A DNA stretch of 64,000 nt from Isoetes taiwanensis. Taxonomy: Eukaryota; Streptophyta; Lycopodiopsida; Isoetales; Isoetaceae. Of this stretch, positions 46,601 through 59,199 are shown piece after piece. The stretch is from positions 1,250,901-1,314,900 of the forward strand of contig JAJEKV010000030.1 of assembly GCA_021234155.1 (NCBI GenBank), given 5' to 3'. The notes below the pieces were generated by a model. The model made no database searches. It was not told the origin of the DNA and saw only the letters and a list, made by a program, of their open reading frames with translations. How positions within the stretch are numbered: the first letter of the stretch is position 1; each line of letters opens with the position of its first letter. The position numbers and the translations under genes were made by a program.

Positions 46601-49600
46601 ATTGACATTTTTAAGTTAAAAAATTGTCTATTGAGATGTTAACATGTGTATTTACCTTATTGAGCGTGTATAAATTGGCATAAATGTAGTATGCCCAATA
46701 TGCATATGCAGGATTATGATCAATAGTCCATTCTGCCGGAGGTTGCATGTGTTTCATAGGACGGCGCTCTAGCCTACTCTCATCATCCACCATATCAAAA
46801 CCAACCACCTAAAATAATAATGAGAACAATGAAGCTCATTACTATTGCAAATAAACCAACCACCTAAAATAAGAATGAGAAGAATGAAGCTCATTACCAT
46901 TGCAAATAATCGTTGGTTAAATATCCATATCATATTACTTGTAAATAAACAATAAAAGAAACGAAAAATGAAATACATAATATGCCTATCACCAATGCAT
47001 CGTATCATATCATAATATTTATAAAAGGTAGTAGCATGTGAGGTTTGGTACATCCTGCATGCATGTATGCATGCCCATGGATGTCCACCCTAAACCCCCG
47101 TTCAAAAGGGGAGCAGTCAAGATGCATCTACCTCATCCGGGGGCTTGCATGGATCATGGGTGGGGTCATGCATGGGGCATACACCATGCTTTTAGGTCGG
47201 TTGAAGGTCGAGAGCCTCGGCATCGTTCCGTCGCAGTTCAAACCAATATGATCGAACTCTAAAAATCTTTCTAGAATATTGGAATTTTATAGAAACTATG
47301 GTAATTCAAGAAAATCTAGGGGACATAGGATCTTAGAAAATCTAGAGAAACCTCAAGAGAATCTATGGGAATCGCAAGAGAATCTTTGGAAATCTAGGGA
47401 AATCCAAGGGAATCTTAATGAAACCTTTGAAAATCTAGGGGAATCTTGACAGATCCTAGAGAATGTAGGGTAATCTTCATGGAATCTTTGGGAATCTAGG
47501 AGAATCTACATAAAAACTTAAGAAATATAGAGGAATCTTGGGATGATCTTTGGGAATCTAGGGGAATCTCAAGAGAATATTTGGAAATCTTGGAAAATCT
47601 AGGGGAATCTTCATAGAATCTAAGGGAATCGAGGAGAATGTACATAGAATCTTGGAAAATCTATAGGAATCCAAAGGAATCTTGGGATAATCTAGGGTAT
47701 CTTAAGAGAATCTTAGGGAATCTATGGTATTTCAAGAGATTCTTTAAGAATCTAGGGAAATCTAATGGAATTTCCAAAAAAGCTTGAAGAATCTAAAGGA
47801 ATCTTGATGGACTCTTGGAGGATGTAGAGAATCTCTATAGATCGCATGATTGGGGCATTTGATCTTGGCCGTTAGCAATTGGGGCTGTTGATATTGGCCA
47901 TTGATTTGATAAAATAATAATTATAATAGCAATGGACTTTTCTTCTAGCTATTTTCTCTATTAATTTTCACCATTGATGTTATTTTCATTATTAATTTTA
48001 ACCATTGATGTTCGAACTACATGATTTGGTTATCTTTTCTATTAGTGTTGACTATAGATATTCTAATTGCATGATTCATAATTTAGGACATGGCAAGAAT
48101 AAAGAAATTATCTAGAATTATGCAATACGTGGCATTTCTAGAAAATTCTTGCAGATTCGACAGATAGTAGATAGTAGTGAAAACTTGTGAACTCTGTTTA
48201 TAAGCTATTGCTTGATATTGATATTCTTCCTCCTAATAAGTGCCCCTTTGAACTCCTTCCTCTTCAGTGGCAACAAATGTGGTCTTGGGCATACTTCATT
48301 CTAAAGTGGCAGTTCTTTGCTGGCAGATTCTTCGTTGATGTCTTTGGGTTAGCGTGACTGTCCACAAGTAAAACCCTAGAATATCAAATCAGTGTCCAGT
48401 ATGCAAGCGTGAATCTGAGACCATTGAGCATTGCTTTTTTATGGCTGACCACTTTAGACAAGTACGGGATTGGTTGTTCTCTCTTTTTCAAGTCATTAAC
48501 AAGGCAACAAGTGCTCTTGGCAATTTACCCAAGTACTTGGACAGAGTTACAAAGCCAGGCTTTTCATCTTGCAGTAGGATGGTTGCTTTGGACTATCTGG
48601 AAAAGACGATGACTGGTAAGCTTGAAAGGGGTAACCGTGTTCTCCAAGAAGCTCAAGGTCACATTGCTAAGTCGTATCATTATTCTTCACTTGCCCCTCG
48701 TAAAAGGCGATTGATCTTTAAGGAGTATTTAGATGTGCCCTCTTATGCTTAGGCAGGTTGCTTTACTCAGTTTGTCTCTGCTTATCTGCTGAGATTTTAT
48801 TCCTGTCTTTGCACTTATACTTGTATTTGACTCTTTGGTTAAATAAAGTATCATGTCCTTCAACACAAAAAAGAAAAAGAAAAATTCCTGGTCCGGTGCA
48901 AAAGGGGGTTTCACTCTCTGGCTTTTGTCTATGGCCGGGTTTGTGTAATTTGTAAGAGCTAAAGATATTTGCAGAGATTAATTTCGCTGCGCATCCATTG
49001 CAGCTACCATTGGTCACTTCTCTTCAGATTCTTGATATGAATGAGAGGCAGCCAGGGCAGATTCATCAGTCGGATAACATATTACAGTTTTTGAGGGTTC
49101 CTTGATTGGGATGCTAGGTAGCACGTCAATCAACCTGGTTCGGCTTGGCAACACCAACTCCTGCATCAACATCATGCTCCATAACTTAGCATGATCCTAG
49201 GTCTAGGCACGACCTCGCCCCTTTGCCGGAATTTGCCCAGTACAACACCACACGGCAATCTTCACAGATCGATTTCCCGGCATCAAGGCTAATACTGGCC
49301 ACCATTGGAACAAGTGGGATCTGTTTGGTCTTTCGCCCAGCTCCTTGTCCATACCTTGCCAGTACAGAAATACATTTCTTGTCCATATATTATGTGTTTA
49401 GCCCATTTATTGTATCTCTTGCCCACCTTTGCTTGTATTTGGTCTTGCTTTCTTGAGGTGACGCTTGCTGCAGTCTAGGCTCTCCTCACTTGTTTCAATC
49501 CTGCTTCTATACCCAGCCATAGCCACTTACCATAACGCGCAAAATCAATCGCATGGCGAGGGAGACTCATAAGGCTAAGAATCTAACCAAGACACCCTTG

Positions 49601-52208
49601 TAACCTCTGGCAAACCTTATGATCCTACCATTGAACCCTATCTTCTTGCGACACCTTTATTTGGCCCACAACGGCCTATTCTAGCACAGTCGGAAGCATC
49701 ACCATCTTCAGACACAAACATAGTTCTGGATACAGTTTTGGATAACCTCGATGCTCAGATTCGACATTTGCCATTAGCAGTCTTCGTCAGGGTCCAGACG
49801 ATCCAATCCCAGACCACTGCCACAGAGACATCAATTCATTTGCCTCTGGAAAACTGGACGCAACTCTTGGAGCTATTGCTAGAGTCAGCAGGTCATCTTG
49901 ATGTTCCACCTCTAGTACATGTTACAGTGTCTGAGCATGTGGACAAGATAGATATGTCCATACAGACTTCAATGTCTGAGCATGTGGACAAGATAGACAT
50001 GTCCACACAGTATAAATCCCACTTTGGCACCAGGACCACAAGCTTATTTGCTTGCTTCCTTGTCTAGGAAAAAGCTTGTAGCTATTGCATTAATTCGCTC
50101 AGGGTTCCACAAGCTACGGATTGAGATAAGAGATGGGAGCGGCCGCAATTGCCACAAGAAGTGAGATTATATGCATGTTGCCAGTTACAGGTTATTGAAG
50201 ATGAAAGACATAATCTGCTAAGATGTCCTACTTTTAAGATGGTCAGGAACCATTATTTGACTTTAGCATTCCATTCCACGCTTCCACCTTGGACTACCGC
50301 GCTCATCGTGTCCATCAATTTCATGGCCCAGGGCGTATGTTGGAGCTTCTGAGCACCTCCAAATAACAGTCAGTTATGATTTGGGGTGCAGATAATGGTC
50401 AATTATGATTTAGAGCGTTTATAGTTTTAAAATATGTATATGGTGGAGCCTTTGTTTAAACTATGATGTCCCTACCAAAAATAATAATGCTCTAAAGAGA
50501 GTGCTTTCACCAATATGGTTGACAATCAAATTTGATTATCTTCTCAAATTAGGCCTACCATTTTTATGTGGATAATATGAGTTTCTTAGCATGAAATTGT
50601 TTTGGATACGGTCCTTTGCACAACCAAATCAATTTCCACTAGGACCACCAATTATAGTAGGCATTATGCCAAATGCGGCTCTGCACCACCTTGATTATAA
50701 GCCATGCCTTCGATTGATTTGTATGCAAACCAACAAATGTATGAGAGAGAGGACAAACATGCCATACTCCAATGTCGCTATTGATTTGGGTATCTGATGC
50801 CAAAAACTTAGCAAAGACCCTTTCATAGAGTCTATAAACTACATCTGAATATCATCTAGAATCCCAAGTGTTTTTACACTTTCCAACAAAGCTCATGAGG
50901 TATTGTATCAAAAGAGAACTAAAATCCACAAATTATATGTGAAGATCCTGTTTCATGCTTCGGCTATGCTCAATAAGCGGAGAGAAGATAAAATTATGGT
51001 CTAAATAGAAATGCCTGGGTCACAGGAGGGTCCAATTTCTTTGACATCCAGTTCCAAAAAATAAATCTTTAAAAGCAACTTTAGAATGACAAAATCACCA
51101 CATGTAAACAAAAAGTTCACAGGATATGTTTTATAAGGAGCTAAAAACTTGTAGGAATCTGACATTGTATGAATAGGTAAAAATCCGGAGCCAATGCCTC
51201 CATAAATTAAAGATCGTGAGTGTCATTTTGAGTTTCAATATGGTTGGACCAAGAACAAAATATACGATAGGTACATCACATAAAATTTTAGTGTTGATTT
51301 AGTAGATTATTCCACACATACTCTATTAAAAAGAATGATATTCCAAGATATCTATTTGAGCAAGATTTCATTGTTGAATTAGTCGGGCATCTTGGGGCTG
51401 ATAAAGACATAAATGTTTTGCCTTCTAACATCCAAGGGTTACTTATATGTAGTCCTAGCACATATTATGTCATTAGATCACATTGCAAACTAAACTCCTA
51501 AACCCCTTTCATTTTTACAGCAAACGCATTAACCTCAAGTAAGGAGCATTATGGAATTGATCGTGCTTTGGTTGAAGGTCACATCAAACAAAGCATGATT
51601 CTTCGTCGACGTTGAAAACTTATCTATCTACCTACCTATCTTTCTATTTGTCTGCCTCTTTATCTGTCTGTCTATCTATACTAAGAGAATTGAATTAGAC
51701 AAAATTGTTCGATAAAGTTGGACTATTATTGAGTGCATGATGAAAGGTCTATTAGGTTATCTTTAGGGATATAATGAACATTATACACAAACATGCCTGC
51801 CATCGCCTATATATAAGAACTTTGTGAATATTATTCCTTTAATAATAACCTCAGTTGTTAAATAGCTAGTAGTATGACCAACAGAACTTGCCTGCTTCAA
51901 AAATATTTGTAATTTGGGATGAGAATTTGGATTGGTTGTAGCTTCAAAGAGCGGGTAAAATATGTTGTCCAATATTGATTCGAAAGACGTGACTATTCCC
52001 ATTTCCTTATAGACATGATAAAGTCGAGGCAACTGCTATCAAATTTGTCTTTCAATATAAAGAATTGCATGAAGTGCAAATTAGAAATGCTAACCTGAAT
52101 AAGCCAAACAACATTTTCATTTTGCAATTCGTTATTGACAATCCAGCTAGCCAAAACATCCCACTCACTTTGCTTTCTTCCATAAACTGATATTCTGTAC
52201 TCCATCAT
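43685..52208 (-). CDS. AMPD (FAC1-like): AMP deaminase, C-terminal nine exons (gene continues upstream)
   Basis: Minus-strand exons: 52208-52095, 52032-51892, 46808-46656, 46596-46543, 46479-46369, 46303-46130, 44819-44739, 44518-44421, 43753-43685 (stop). All but one are multiples of three in phase 0. Motifs are [35 protein letters not shown] (catalytic His/Glu), H-N-I-S-H-G, and [11 protein letters not shown] (metal-binding Asp). The enzyme turns AMP into IMP and ammonia in purine metabolism; in plants it is essential and membrane-associated. The introns carry LINE debris and a minisatellite. The intron after 51892 has a GC donor. The 44518-44421 exon is 98 bp where 99 is expected, a frameshift that would replace the last ~55 residues. 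No exon for the N-terminal ~500 residues was found up to 64000. Confidence 0.9.
45847..45898 (+). mobile_element. LINE-1 3' tip with (CAATT)n tail, in an AMP deaminase intron
   Basis: Reads GACCTTTTGGTCTAGGTGG, ACGATAAAAG, TCAATTCAATTC. Only the last ~50 bp are recognisable. It lies opposite to the gene. Confidence 0.65.
47270..47840 (+). repeat. Degenerate GAATCTAGGGGAATCTTG minisatellite in an intron
   Basis: Around 570 bp of diverged units combining GGAATCTAGG, GAATCTTGG and GAATCT(A/T)(G/C)A, with a basic period near 10-12 bp and higher-order spacing of about 20-25 bp. It lies in the 5.1-kb intron of the AMP deaminase gene. Confidence 0.8.
48230..48860 (+). pseudogene. L1-type LINE 3' end: RT zinc-finger region
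   Basis: Frames read [24 protein letters not shown], then [20 protein letters not shown] (about 48395-48455), the C-x2-C...H-x3-5-C/H type finger found after the polymerase of plant L1 elements. A tail region ends with TTAAATAAAGTA and an A-rich stretch (48840-48890). Frames are broken. It sits in the AMP deaminase intron on the opposite strand. Confidence 0.7.
49730..50352 (+). pseudogene. Retroelement-like fragment with I-E-D-E-R-H-x-L-L-R-C-P
   Basis: The first part (49738-50067) reads a hydrophilic protein with a 15-residue in-frame repeat ([10 protein letters not shown]). The second part (50149-50352) reads C[18 protein letters not shown], a finger-like C-terminal signature seen in many RT-containing elements. 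The relation of the two parts is unclear. It lies in the AMP deaminase intron. Confidence 0.5.
49928..50017 (+). repeat. 45-bp tandem duplication
   Basis: TGTCTGAGCATGTGGACAAG starts at 49928 and 49973. The units keep one reading frame and differ at a few positions. Confidence 0.85.
50360..51600. other. Intron stretch without recognised features
   Basis: AT-rich, with no long frames on either strand. It lies within the large AMP deaminase intron. Confidence 0.5.
51622..51681 (+). repeat. Imperfect (CTAT/CTGT)n microsatellite
   Basis: A run of CTAT, CTAC, CTGT and CTGC tetramers. It may be the tail of a lost LINE, but no body is visible. Confidence 0.6.
51890..51891 (-). other. GC splice donor in the AMP deaminase gene
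   Basis: The exon end reads CAG|GCAAGT. The other positions match the donor consensus perfectly, as is usual for GC-AG introns. The protein continues at 46808 in phase 0. Confidence 0.8.
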
Positions 52209-53144
52209 CTATGGTAAATGTAAAAGTCATCATCAATTTCAACTAAATGGGGGCGGGAAGGGGGGTTATTTAATGTCTTTTGTACACTAATTAATTTATG
52301 ACATGCACGTACAATGCCTAGATCCTATTCATACTCAACTTTGATTGGACAGTGTATTGAGAATATGCACAATAGAAGACTGTAAAACTACTATAACAAC
52401 AATGCAATGTTGGTGGTGTGTGCATCTGTGTCTAATCAAATGCTGCCAATGTAGGATGATGTAGAATTTTTCTCTTTTTCTTCTATATACTCATGTGGAT
52501 GAAAAATGTTCAATTATATGTAAATGCACTCTATTAACTATAATTGTTTTGAAGTTACAGACTTGCGAAAAAATTGCCATCAATACCTAGCTTTGATACC
52601 TACTTTCTTTGTACATCTCACTTTCGTCACATTCGTAAGATCTATTGGAAGCTTATAAACAGAATGCACTTCATAAGCATAGTGCTCTTCAATCTACACT
52701 TTCAATTCCAGTTGATTCAAGAACTTCCCTTGCTAATATTATTGCAGTGTATGGCTCTCATTGGCCAAGCTCCAACAGACAGATCATATTGAGGAGATTC
52801 TGTGGGATATAGAACATCTTAGCCTCTCTTTATTAAGAAAAGAAAATAATGATATATGAACTCTGCCTTGAGTTATACAGTCTCAATTGTCCACAATGTC
52901 TTTTCTATATTTGCATTGTACTCCTATCGTATGTTACACCTAATCAGGCATCTTTTGCAGATGCCTGCAATGGTACTCACATTCTATATCATAAAGGTTT
53001 TTGACCAATACACCCCCCCTCCCCGTCCCTCCAACGCTCTGATGTCATACTCTATAAAAAGCTGATTACTCCCAAATAAATTTCACAAACATCCTTTGAG
53101 ATGGATGTTTTTTAGTATTGCATAGTAGTGTGCTTACTGTGCTC

Positions 53145-53190
53145 TTGTTATAATGGGTTCTATAGATATTTGATCTCTGTGGACGATATG
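53145..53190 (+). mobile_element. Worn LINE-1 3' tip
   Basis: ATAATGGGTTCTATAGATAT, TTGATCTCTGTGGACGATAT. This is the 3' signature without a clear tail. The neighbourhood (52210-53870) has only short unrecognised frames. Confidence 0.45.
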
Positions 53191-53874
53191 CAATAAGCAA
53201 TGTTGGTATTTGCATATGAGTCTTTCCTCAGAATGCATTCAATGTAAGGCGATTGGAGGTATGACCCAGTAAGCAATGTTGGTGTCAATGTGTGTCATAT
53301 ATATAATAGGATATTGTAGAGTGGTACACTTTGGTGCTAGAGTATCCATAGGCATTTGCGTGTGAATGCCTTTTTCCATCATTGTCATCTTCGTGCTTTT
53401 GTTCCTTTTAGACACAAAGACACTTGAACAGGTTCCTTTGAGTCTGGAGAGTTCCAACTAGCATGGCCTTGGCCACGTGGTTTCTTTAACATCCCTCTGG
53501 ATAATCAATGCATTGTCCTAGTATCCTGCACAGATGCATGGCCCTTGACTAAGAAAAGGGCCATCTCATCTTGGTTCTGTTTAGCTGTTGTCGTCCAGTT
53601 GGGAATGCCGCACACTTTATATCTCTCGCAAGTTGTCTTCTCTGCTCATGGCATTGTTTCTGTTGCCCAAGCTAAATTATTGATGGGATATGAGTGCTCC
53701 CCATTGAACTTACACCCTAAACAATCTTGTTTATGTCATTCCTATATAAGTATCCATATTTTAGGCGCAAAATACGTGTTTGCAATGAAAAACACTTTAA
53801 TCAATGGTCCTATTAGAAATGCTACATATTCCTCTCGCTGCCTATACGCTGCTTTGGAGTCCTAGATGGCAAAA

Positions 53875-55615
53875 ACTATCTAAACGAGGTGCACCTGATT
53901 TCGGGCCAGACCATAGATTAGGGCCTCTCGTCAGATCCATAGATCCTATGGCCCAGACCATATGTTAGGGCCTCTCGGCACCTCCTGTTTGCTTATAGAA
54001 ATGATGATTGACGACGTCTATGATTTTGAAATATGAAATACGAGTTCGCCTAAGGTTTTGATAGAATATGGAACCTCTATATGTCTTCGCCTGTTTTGGA
54101 GGCTCGAACCTCTACCAAAATAACTCAATGTCCTAATAAGACTACTTTGACCAATATAATCAGTGGGCTAATGTGATTATTTTTTTATCTTAAATCTATG
54201 TTTTTTTTTTTTATAATATCCCATTCAATTATTTTAGGGATATGGTCTGTGGTTTTAGGAATTGTTATTTCTAAATACCCCTAGAACCCACTTTTATTGT
54301 GTTATATATTATAAACGAGGTGCACCCTAGACTACCATAGTCGTTGAATCTGTCGATCCTACGGCTCAAACTTTGTGTTGGGGCCTTTGGACACCTCCCT
54401 AGACTACCACAGTCGTCGGATACGTCGATCCTATGGCCAGACTGTACGTTGGGGCCTCGGCACCTTCTGTTTCACTTATGAACAGTTATGATTGGGGACG
54501 CCTATGATTTTGAAATACAAAGTACGAGCTCGCTTAAAGTTTTGATGGAATATAGAATCTCTATACGATTTTGCCTAAGATTTTAGAATATGAAGTATAA
54601 GGGCTCGAACATCTACCAAAATAACTCAATGTCTTATTAAGTCTACTTTGACCAATATAACCAGTGATCCAATGTGATTATTTTTTATCTTAAATTTATG
54701 TTTTCTTTTGTATAACAACCCATTCAATTATTTTAGGAATATGGTCTATGATTTTAGGGATTGTTATTTCTATATCCATATCCAATACCCCTACAACCCA
54801 ATGTTATTATGCTACATATTCTAAAGTAAGTGCATCGTCAATCATCAGATCCGTTGATCCTATGACCAAGACTGTATGTTGTGGCCTCTGGGCACCTTCT
54901 GTTTCGCTCATGGACAATTATGATTGGGGGCGCCTATGATTTTGAAATATGAAATACGAGTTTGCCTAACGCTTTTATGAAATATGGAACCTCTATACGG
55001 CTTCAACTAAGGTTTAGAATATGAAATACGAGGGCTAGTACCCCTAACAAAATACCTTAATTTCCTCATAAGACTTTGACCAATATAACCAAGTGAGCTA
55101 ATGTGATTATTCTTTATCTTAAATCTATGGCAATTCAACTATTTTAGGGATATGGCCTATGGTTTAAGAAATTGTCATTTCTACATCCATATTCAATCCC
55201 CCTGGAACCCCTTGTTATTGTGCTGCATATTCTAAATGAGATGCACCTTGGACTACCATAATCGTCGGATCCGTCGACCCTACGGCCCGGACTATGGACA
55301 ACTTGGGGGCATCTATGATTTTGAAATATGGAATACGAGTTCGCCTAAGGTTTTAATGGAATGTGGAACTCTCTAAGGCTTTGCCTACAGTTTTAGAATA
55401 TGAAGTACGAGGGCTCAAACCTCTACCAAAATAACTCGAAGTTCTAATAAGACTACTTTGACCAATATAATCTAATGTGGTTATTTTTTATCTTAAATCT
55501 AAGTTTTTTTTATAACAACCCATTCAATTCTTGTAGGGATATGGTCTATGGTCATTTCTACATCCATATTCAATCCCCCTGGAACCCCCTGTCATTGTGC
55601 TACATATTGCTTCAT
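53875..55615 (-). repeat. E repeat array: four tandem units
   Basis: Units begin at the AAACGAGGTGCACC-type edge near 53880, 54315, about 54820 and 55238, and end near 55615. They are about 380-520 bp each. Shared blocks are CTATGATTTTGAAATATGAA, CTCGAACCTCTACCAAAATA, ACTTTGACCAATATAA and TTTAGGGATATGGTCT. The second unit has an inner duplication around CTAGACTACCA(T/C)AGTCGT. The same repeat is single and inverted at 22392-22815. Confidence 0.85.
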
Positions 55616-55689
55616 TATAATTGTTCTTTAGCCTCTACCACCAATCATCTGCTCATATGTTTGGGTTCTTCTAACATCATTTGGAGCAC

Positions 55690-56320
55690 CGCGATGGAGC
55701 AGGGTCGCAGGCACCTTGGCCGAGGCTGGAGGATGCACCTCCTCCGGCGACTTCTCGGCGTTTTCCTGGTATTTGCCTTCACTGGCGCTGGACTTCCGGC
55801 GGGCTTGGGCTTATTGGATCGCGTTGGTTTTAAACCGGCCGGTGCCCTCCGATCCCGTCCCTTTCTATGAATCGTTGCTATGGGGGTTTGGGACTCTACA
55901 TTTTACGGGGGCAGCTCTTATGGTCTAGTGGTTTGATCGAGTTACTCGAGGGTCGGCACTGGGATCTCTGCATCGACATCTATTTGCCACGGGTTTTGGT
56001 GAGAGGATGGAGGTTTAGCGCGTGCATGAGTCCGCACCGGATTTTCGGCACCTAGGCGTGAAGAGGTTACGGTTCGGGCGTTTGTTGAAGTTCGTTTGTT
56101 GGAGGTATGCTTGTTGCTTTTGCGGCAAAGATTTTGGATCTGTGGTCATCATGGCTTGGTTTTTCCCGGTGGGTTTTTTTAATCCGGGCCATGGTGCTCC
56201 ACGAACTTCGCCCATGCAATGTATTTTTGTTTTCTTTGTACTTGTGGTCGCATGTCCTTGTATTTGCCTTTGTGGTGCGACGTAAAAATATACTTCCTTC
56301 CTTCCTTCCTTCCTTCTAAC
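55690..56320 (+). mobile_element. G+C-rich LINE 3' fragment with (TTCC)n tail
   Basis: Reads V-P-F-Y-E-S-L-L-W-G-F-G and A-C-C-F-C-G-K-D in shifting frames. It ends TTTTTCCCGGTGGGTTTTTT, AATCCGGGCC, GACGTAAAAATATA and CTTCC repeats. The 3' plan is that of LINE-1, but the body differs, so this may be a related subfamily. No intact ORF. Confidence 0.6.
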
Positions 56321-56369
56321 TTCTGCCAATGTGTGTGTATTCTCTAGCTCTGTTTTATTTTCTGTCAGT

Positions 56370-56535
56370 AGGTATGCAAATGTAACTGGGGTTTCCTGTA
56401 TATTTTTATATGCTTGTCCTTATGGTTTCTATATGATTTGATGAGGGTCTTGCACGAGGCATACTGATCAGTATATCTAGAGTGCACATTGTATATCTAT
56501 AATTGAATGGCATATTATCTATGGTTTTGAAATGG
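56370..56535 (+). repeat. R1 repeat, partial copy D
   Basis: Contains GAGGCATACTGATCAGTATA and TCTAGAGTGCAC, as in copy C (60100-60140). It is followed directly by a LINE-1 fragment. Confidence 0.55.
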
Positions 56536-56564
56536 TTTGGCATTACATATTTTTTCTTCATAAG

Positions 56565-57332
56565 CCCTCGATAGGCACATTGTCTATTTCCAGAAGGTGG
56601 CCAACATGGACGATGCTCGGCTCCCGCACTTGGCTTACGCTGTGGCGATGAGCCCGCAACGACTCAGGGCTTGTTGGAAGGACAAGAGAGCCAGTGGATG
56701 GTATTTGGAACGTAGGCATACATAGGTGCGTCGGGTGCCACGGGCAGCCGGCGGGATAAATTGAGGGGGTACTTGGACTTTTGTTTCACGGGAAGCTCAC
56801 GGGACCATCATGCTGCGGAGCGTAAAGGTGGCACACTACAAATAGCACATAAACCCCACCACAGTTCGAGGCCCCACGGCTCTACTGCGTTCTCGGTTGC
56901 CCATGAAGAAAGCGCGGGATTATCGCGATCCATTCAAGCGGGGGCCCACCATCTTCGGCTTGAGGCGGGTCGATGAGTTGGAGAGCCGCGCGGGGACGAG
57001 CTTTGTCGGTGTCACCGGGGTTGTTGAGGATGAAAGCCATGCCTTCGAGGCTCTCCATCCTATAGTCGGTCGGGCTCGCTACATTCTCTTGGTGCGACTG
57101 GTGCGCCCCGCGACGAGCTACTCGAAGACGCCCATCGATTCGATCCCTTGGCTCCTACCTCCGGGGAGGTATATTTGTCACCGCCCAGGCGGGTTTGTTC
57201 TTCGCGACGGTTTTCCCCTCCTAAGGGGAATTTTTTAATCCGGGTAACGCTTGTTTACCCCGTGTAATTTGGGTCCCATAGGCTGATTGGCCTCCGCGGA
57301 CGATAAAAGAACCTTCCTTCCTTCCTTCCTTT
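56565..57332 (+). mobile_element. LINE-1 3' fragment with (TTCC)n tail
   Basis: Starts TCGATAGGCACATTGTCTAT, matching 13435-13455 of copy 2 and 3875-3895 of copy 1. It continues with GTGGCCAACATGGACGATGC and the C-terminal region to GGGTCCCATAGGCTGATTGG, GGACGATAAAA and TTCC repeats. Truncated within the ORF at the 5' side. Confidence 0.8.
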
Positions 57333-59195
57333 TAGATTCCAAAAAGCACATGGAAGCATCGAGGTCCCTTATTTTAGGGTTTGTGGGGAAAAGGTTTATT
57401 TTAGACCTGTCAGATTTGCATTCGATTAAGGAGGAGAGAGTAACGATGCTTCTTTCATGGGGGTTTGGCAGAGCTTTCATGTCGGATTTGCTTCTAATCT
57501 TTTATCATTTTACAATTTTCATTATCTTACAACTCGTCAAGGGTTTGGGTCCAGTGGTTGTTCTGTAAGGCTAGGTTTTTGCACCCCAGGTTAGCTTGAA
57601 AAATATTAACACCACATTTGCCGAAGCAGAACTATAAAATCAAGTCCAGTCTTATGAGAGTAAAAGAAAGAATAATGGCCGGAGTAGAATTTGACGTAGT
57701 TGCAGACTTCTTACTGTCCTGAATGTTTTTTGTCTGTTAGGATATCCAAATGCTGAAAAAGAAAACTCAGACACAAAGGGTACCAGAAAGCCCTTTTCCA
57801 CATGCTGCCATCTTGGCCACTCACTGTTATCTCTTTAAATTCTAAATGCGTTGTGAGTTTCAAGAGGACCCAATGAGAATATATAATATCAGATGATGTA
57901 TACATGCTCGAATTGATATACATACTGCGGTTTTCTAGGTAATGGTCACAACGATTCATCACCAAATTTAGACCAAGCATTTCTACTGATTTAGTTGATG
58001 GACGGATCAAATACTGTTTCTATTGATTTGTTCATCTTCAAAACCATATGCTGAGTAAACACGGATACAACAATAATTACAGATATATTTATATTCCTGT
58101 GATAGGGATTTTGTAGGAGTCATTACTTTCTTTTTTCTAGGTACGCAAAAGCTATTTCTCTTCTGTTTTCTCTAGATTATGTTAGATTTGATATGATGCA
58201 GAGAAATGATGTAGTATGGTAAAAAACCATTGCAGACTACTCTAGTGGCTAATTCAATAATCAGGCCATCCACACCAAAGCCAACTTTGTCAAATACTAG
58301 AGCCCCCATTGGTATATTTTGTTTTATACTTTTTATCGGTTTTCCTCCTATCTAGTTACAGTTCCCTGTGGGTTGTCTGGAAGTATATTTGAGGTTTCGT
58401 TTGGCAAGATAAAGGCTAACAATAGATTTCCCATTTTCTTTTGCTTTTCTTGCACATCCCTTGCTAGTATATGCTTCTACCTATCTATACATGTTTGTAG
58501 CTTCAAACAAGAGGCTTAATGAAGGTGAAGATCTTATACAGTGCATAGATAAATGCAATATATGGAAATAGTATTTACATTTCTCTTGCCTTGCATAACC
58601 AGCCACGGCTTATTGTTCGCTAGTATATGCTTGTATGACGATTTTGCAATGGCAGGAAGTATGCTACAATGAAGAATGGTCTCATCTTTTTTACTCATAG
58701 GTATTATGTTGTCATTAGTTATGGTGCATCTCTCTCTAGTTGATAGCATTCTAACAATGCAACTCCCTTTGCTTCCCCATCATATTATATCTTTATGCTT
58801 TACTTGGAATGCTTATCTACACACAACTCAATTTTTTGCTCCAACACGCAATCAGATTCTTTTAAGAATAAGTTTCTTTTAACAAAAATGAATGCAGTAA
58901 ATTAGTTTGTTGTTCTCATTCTATTTACAGAAAATGTGGTTGCCCAAGATATTTTCTTCATAGCTATCATGGATTGCAAATTGGAAATTCCTTTTTTATA
59001 AGTTCACCCCCATAATCCATAATTACATGTTTTTACTCTTAGATATTGTTGCGGGCACGATAGATGCTAGAGAAAACATGCATCGGTAGATATATATGTA
59101 TATTTTTTAATGGGAGTGACCCAGGTTCAATTCATGTGAGGTCTTCAATGAAAATATATTTTGCTAGATATTTTCCTCGATTATGTACATTTTCT
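57333..59195. other. Intergenic or intron stretch without recognised genes
   Basis: A few frames of 60-100 codons on both strands show no family signature. If the AMP deaminase gene extends upstream, this would be intron. Confidence 0.45.
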
Positions 59196-59199
59196 CCTA

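Noticed and set aside
53875-55615. CRISPR-like array
   Set aside because: Units are 380-520 bp and diverged throughout, with no short identical repeats separated by unique spacers.
57711-58010. 99-residue minus-strand frame as an upstream AMP deaminase exon
   Set aside because: None of the conserved AMP deaminase motifs expected before the 52208 exon can be read in it.
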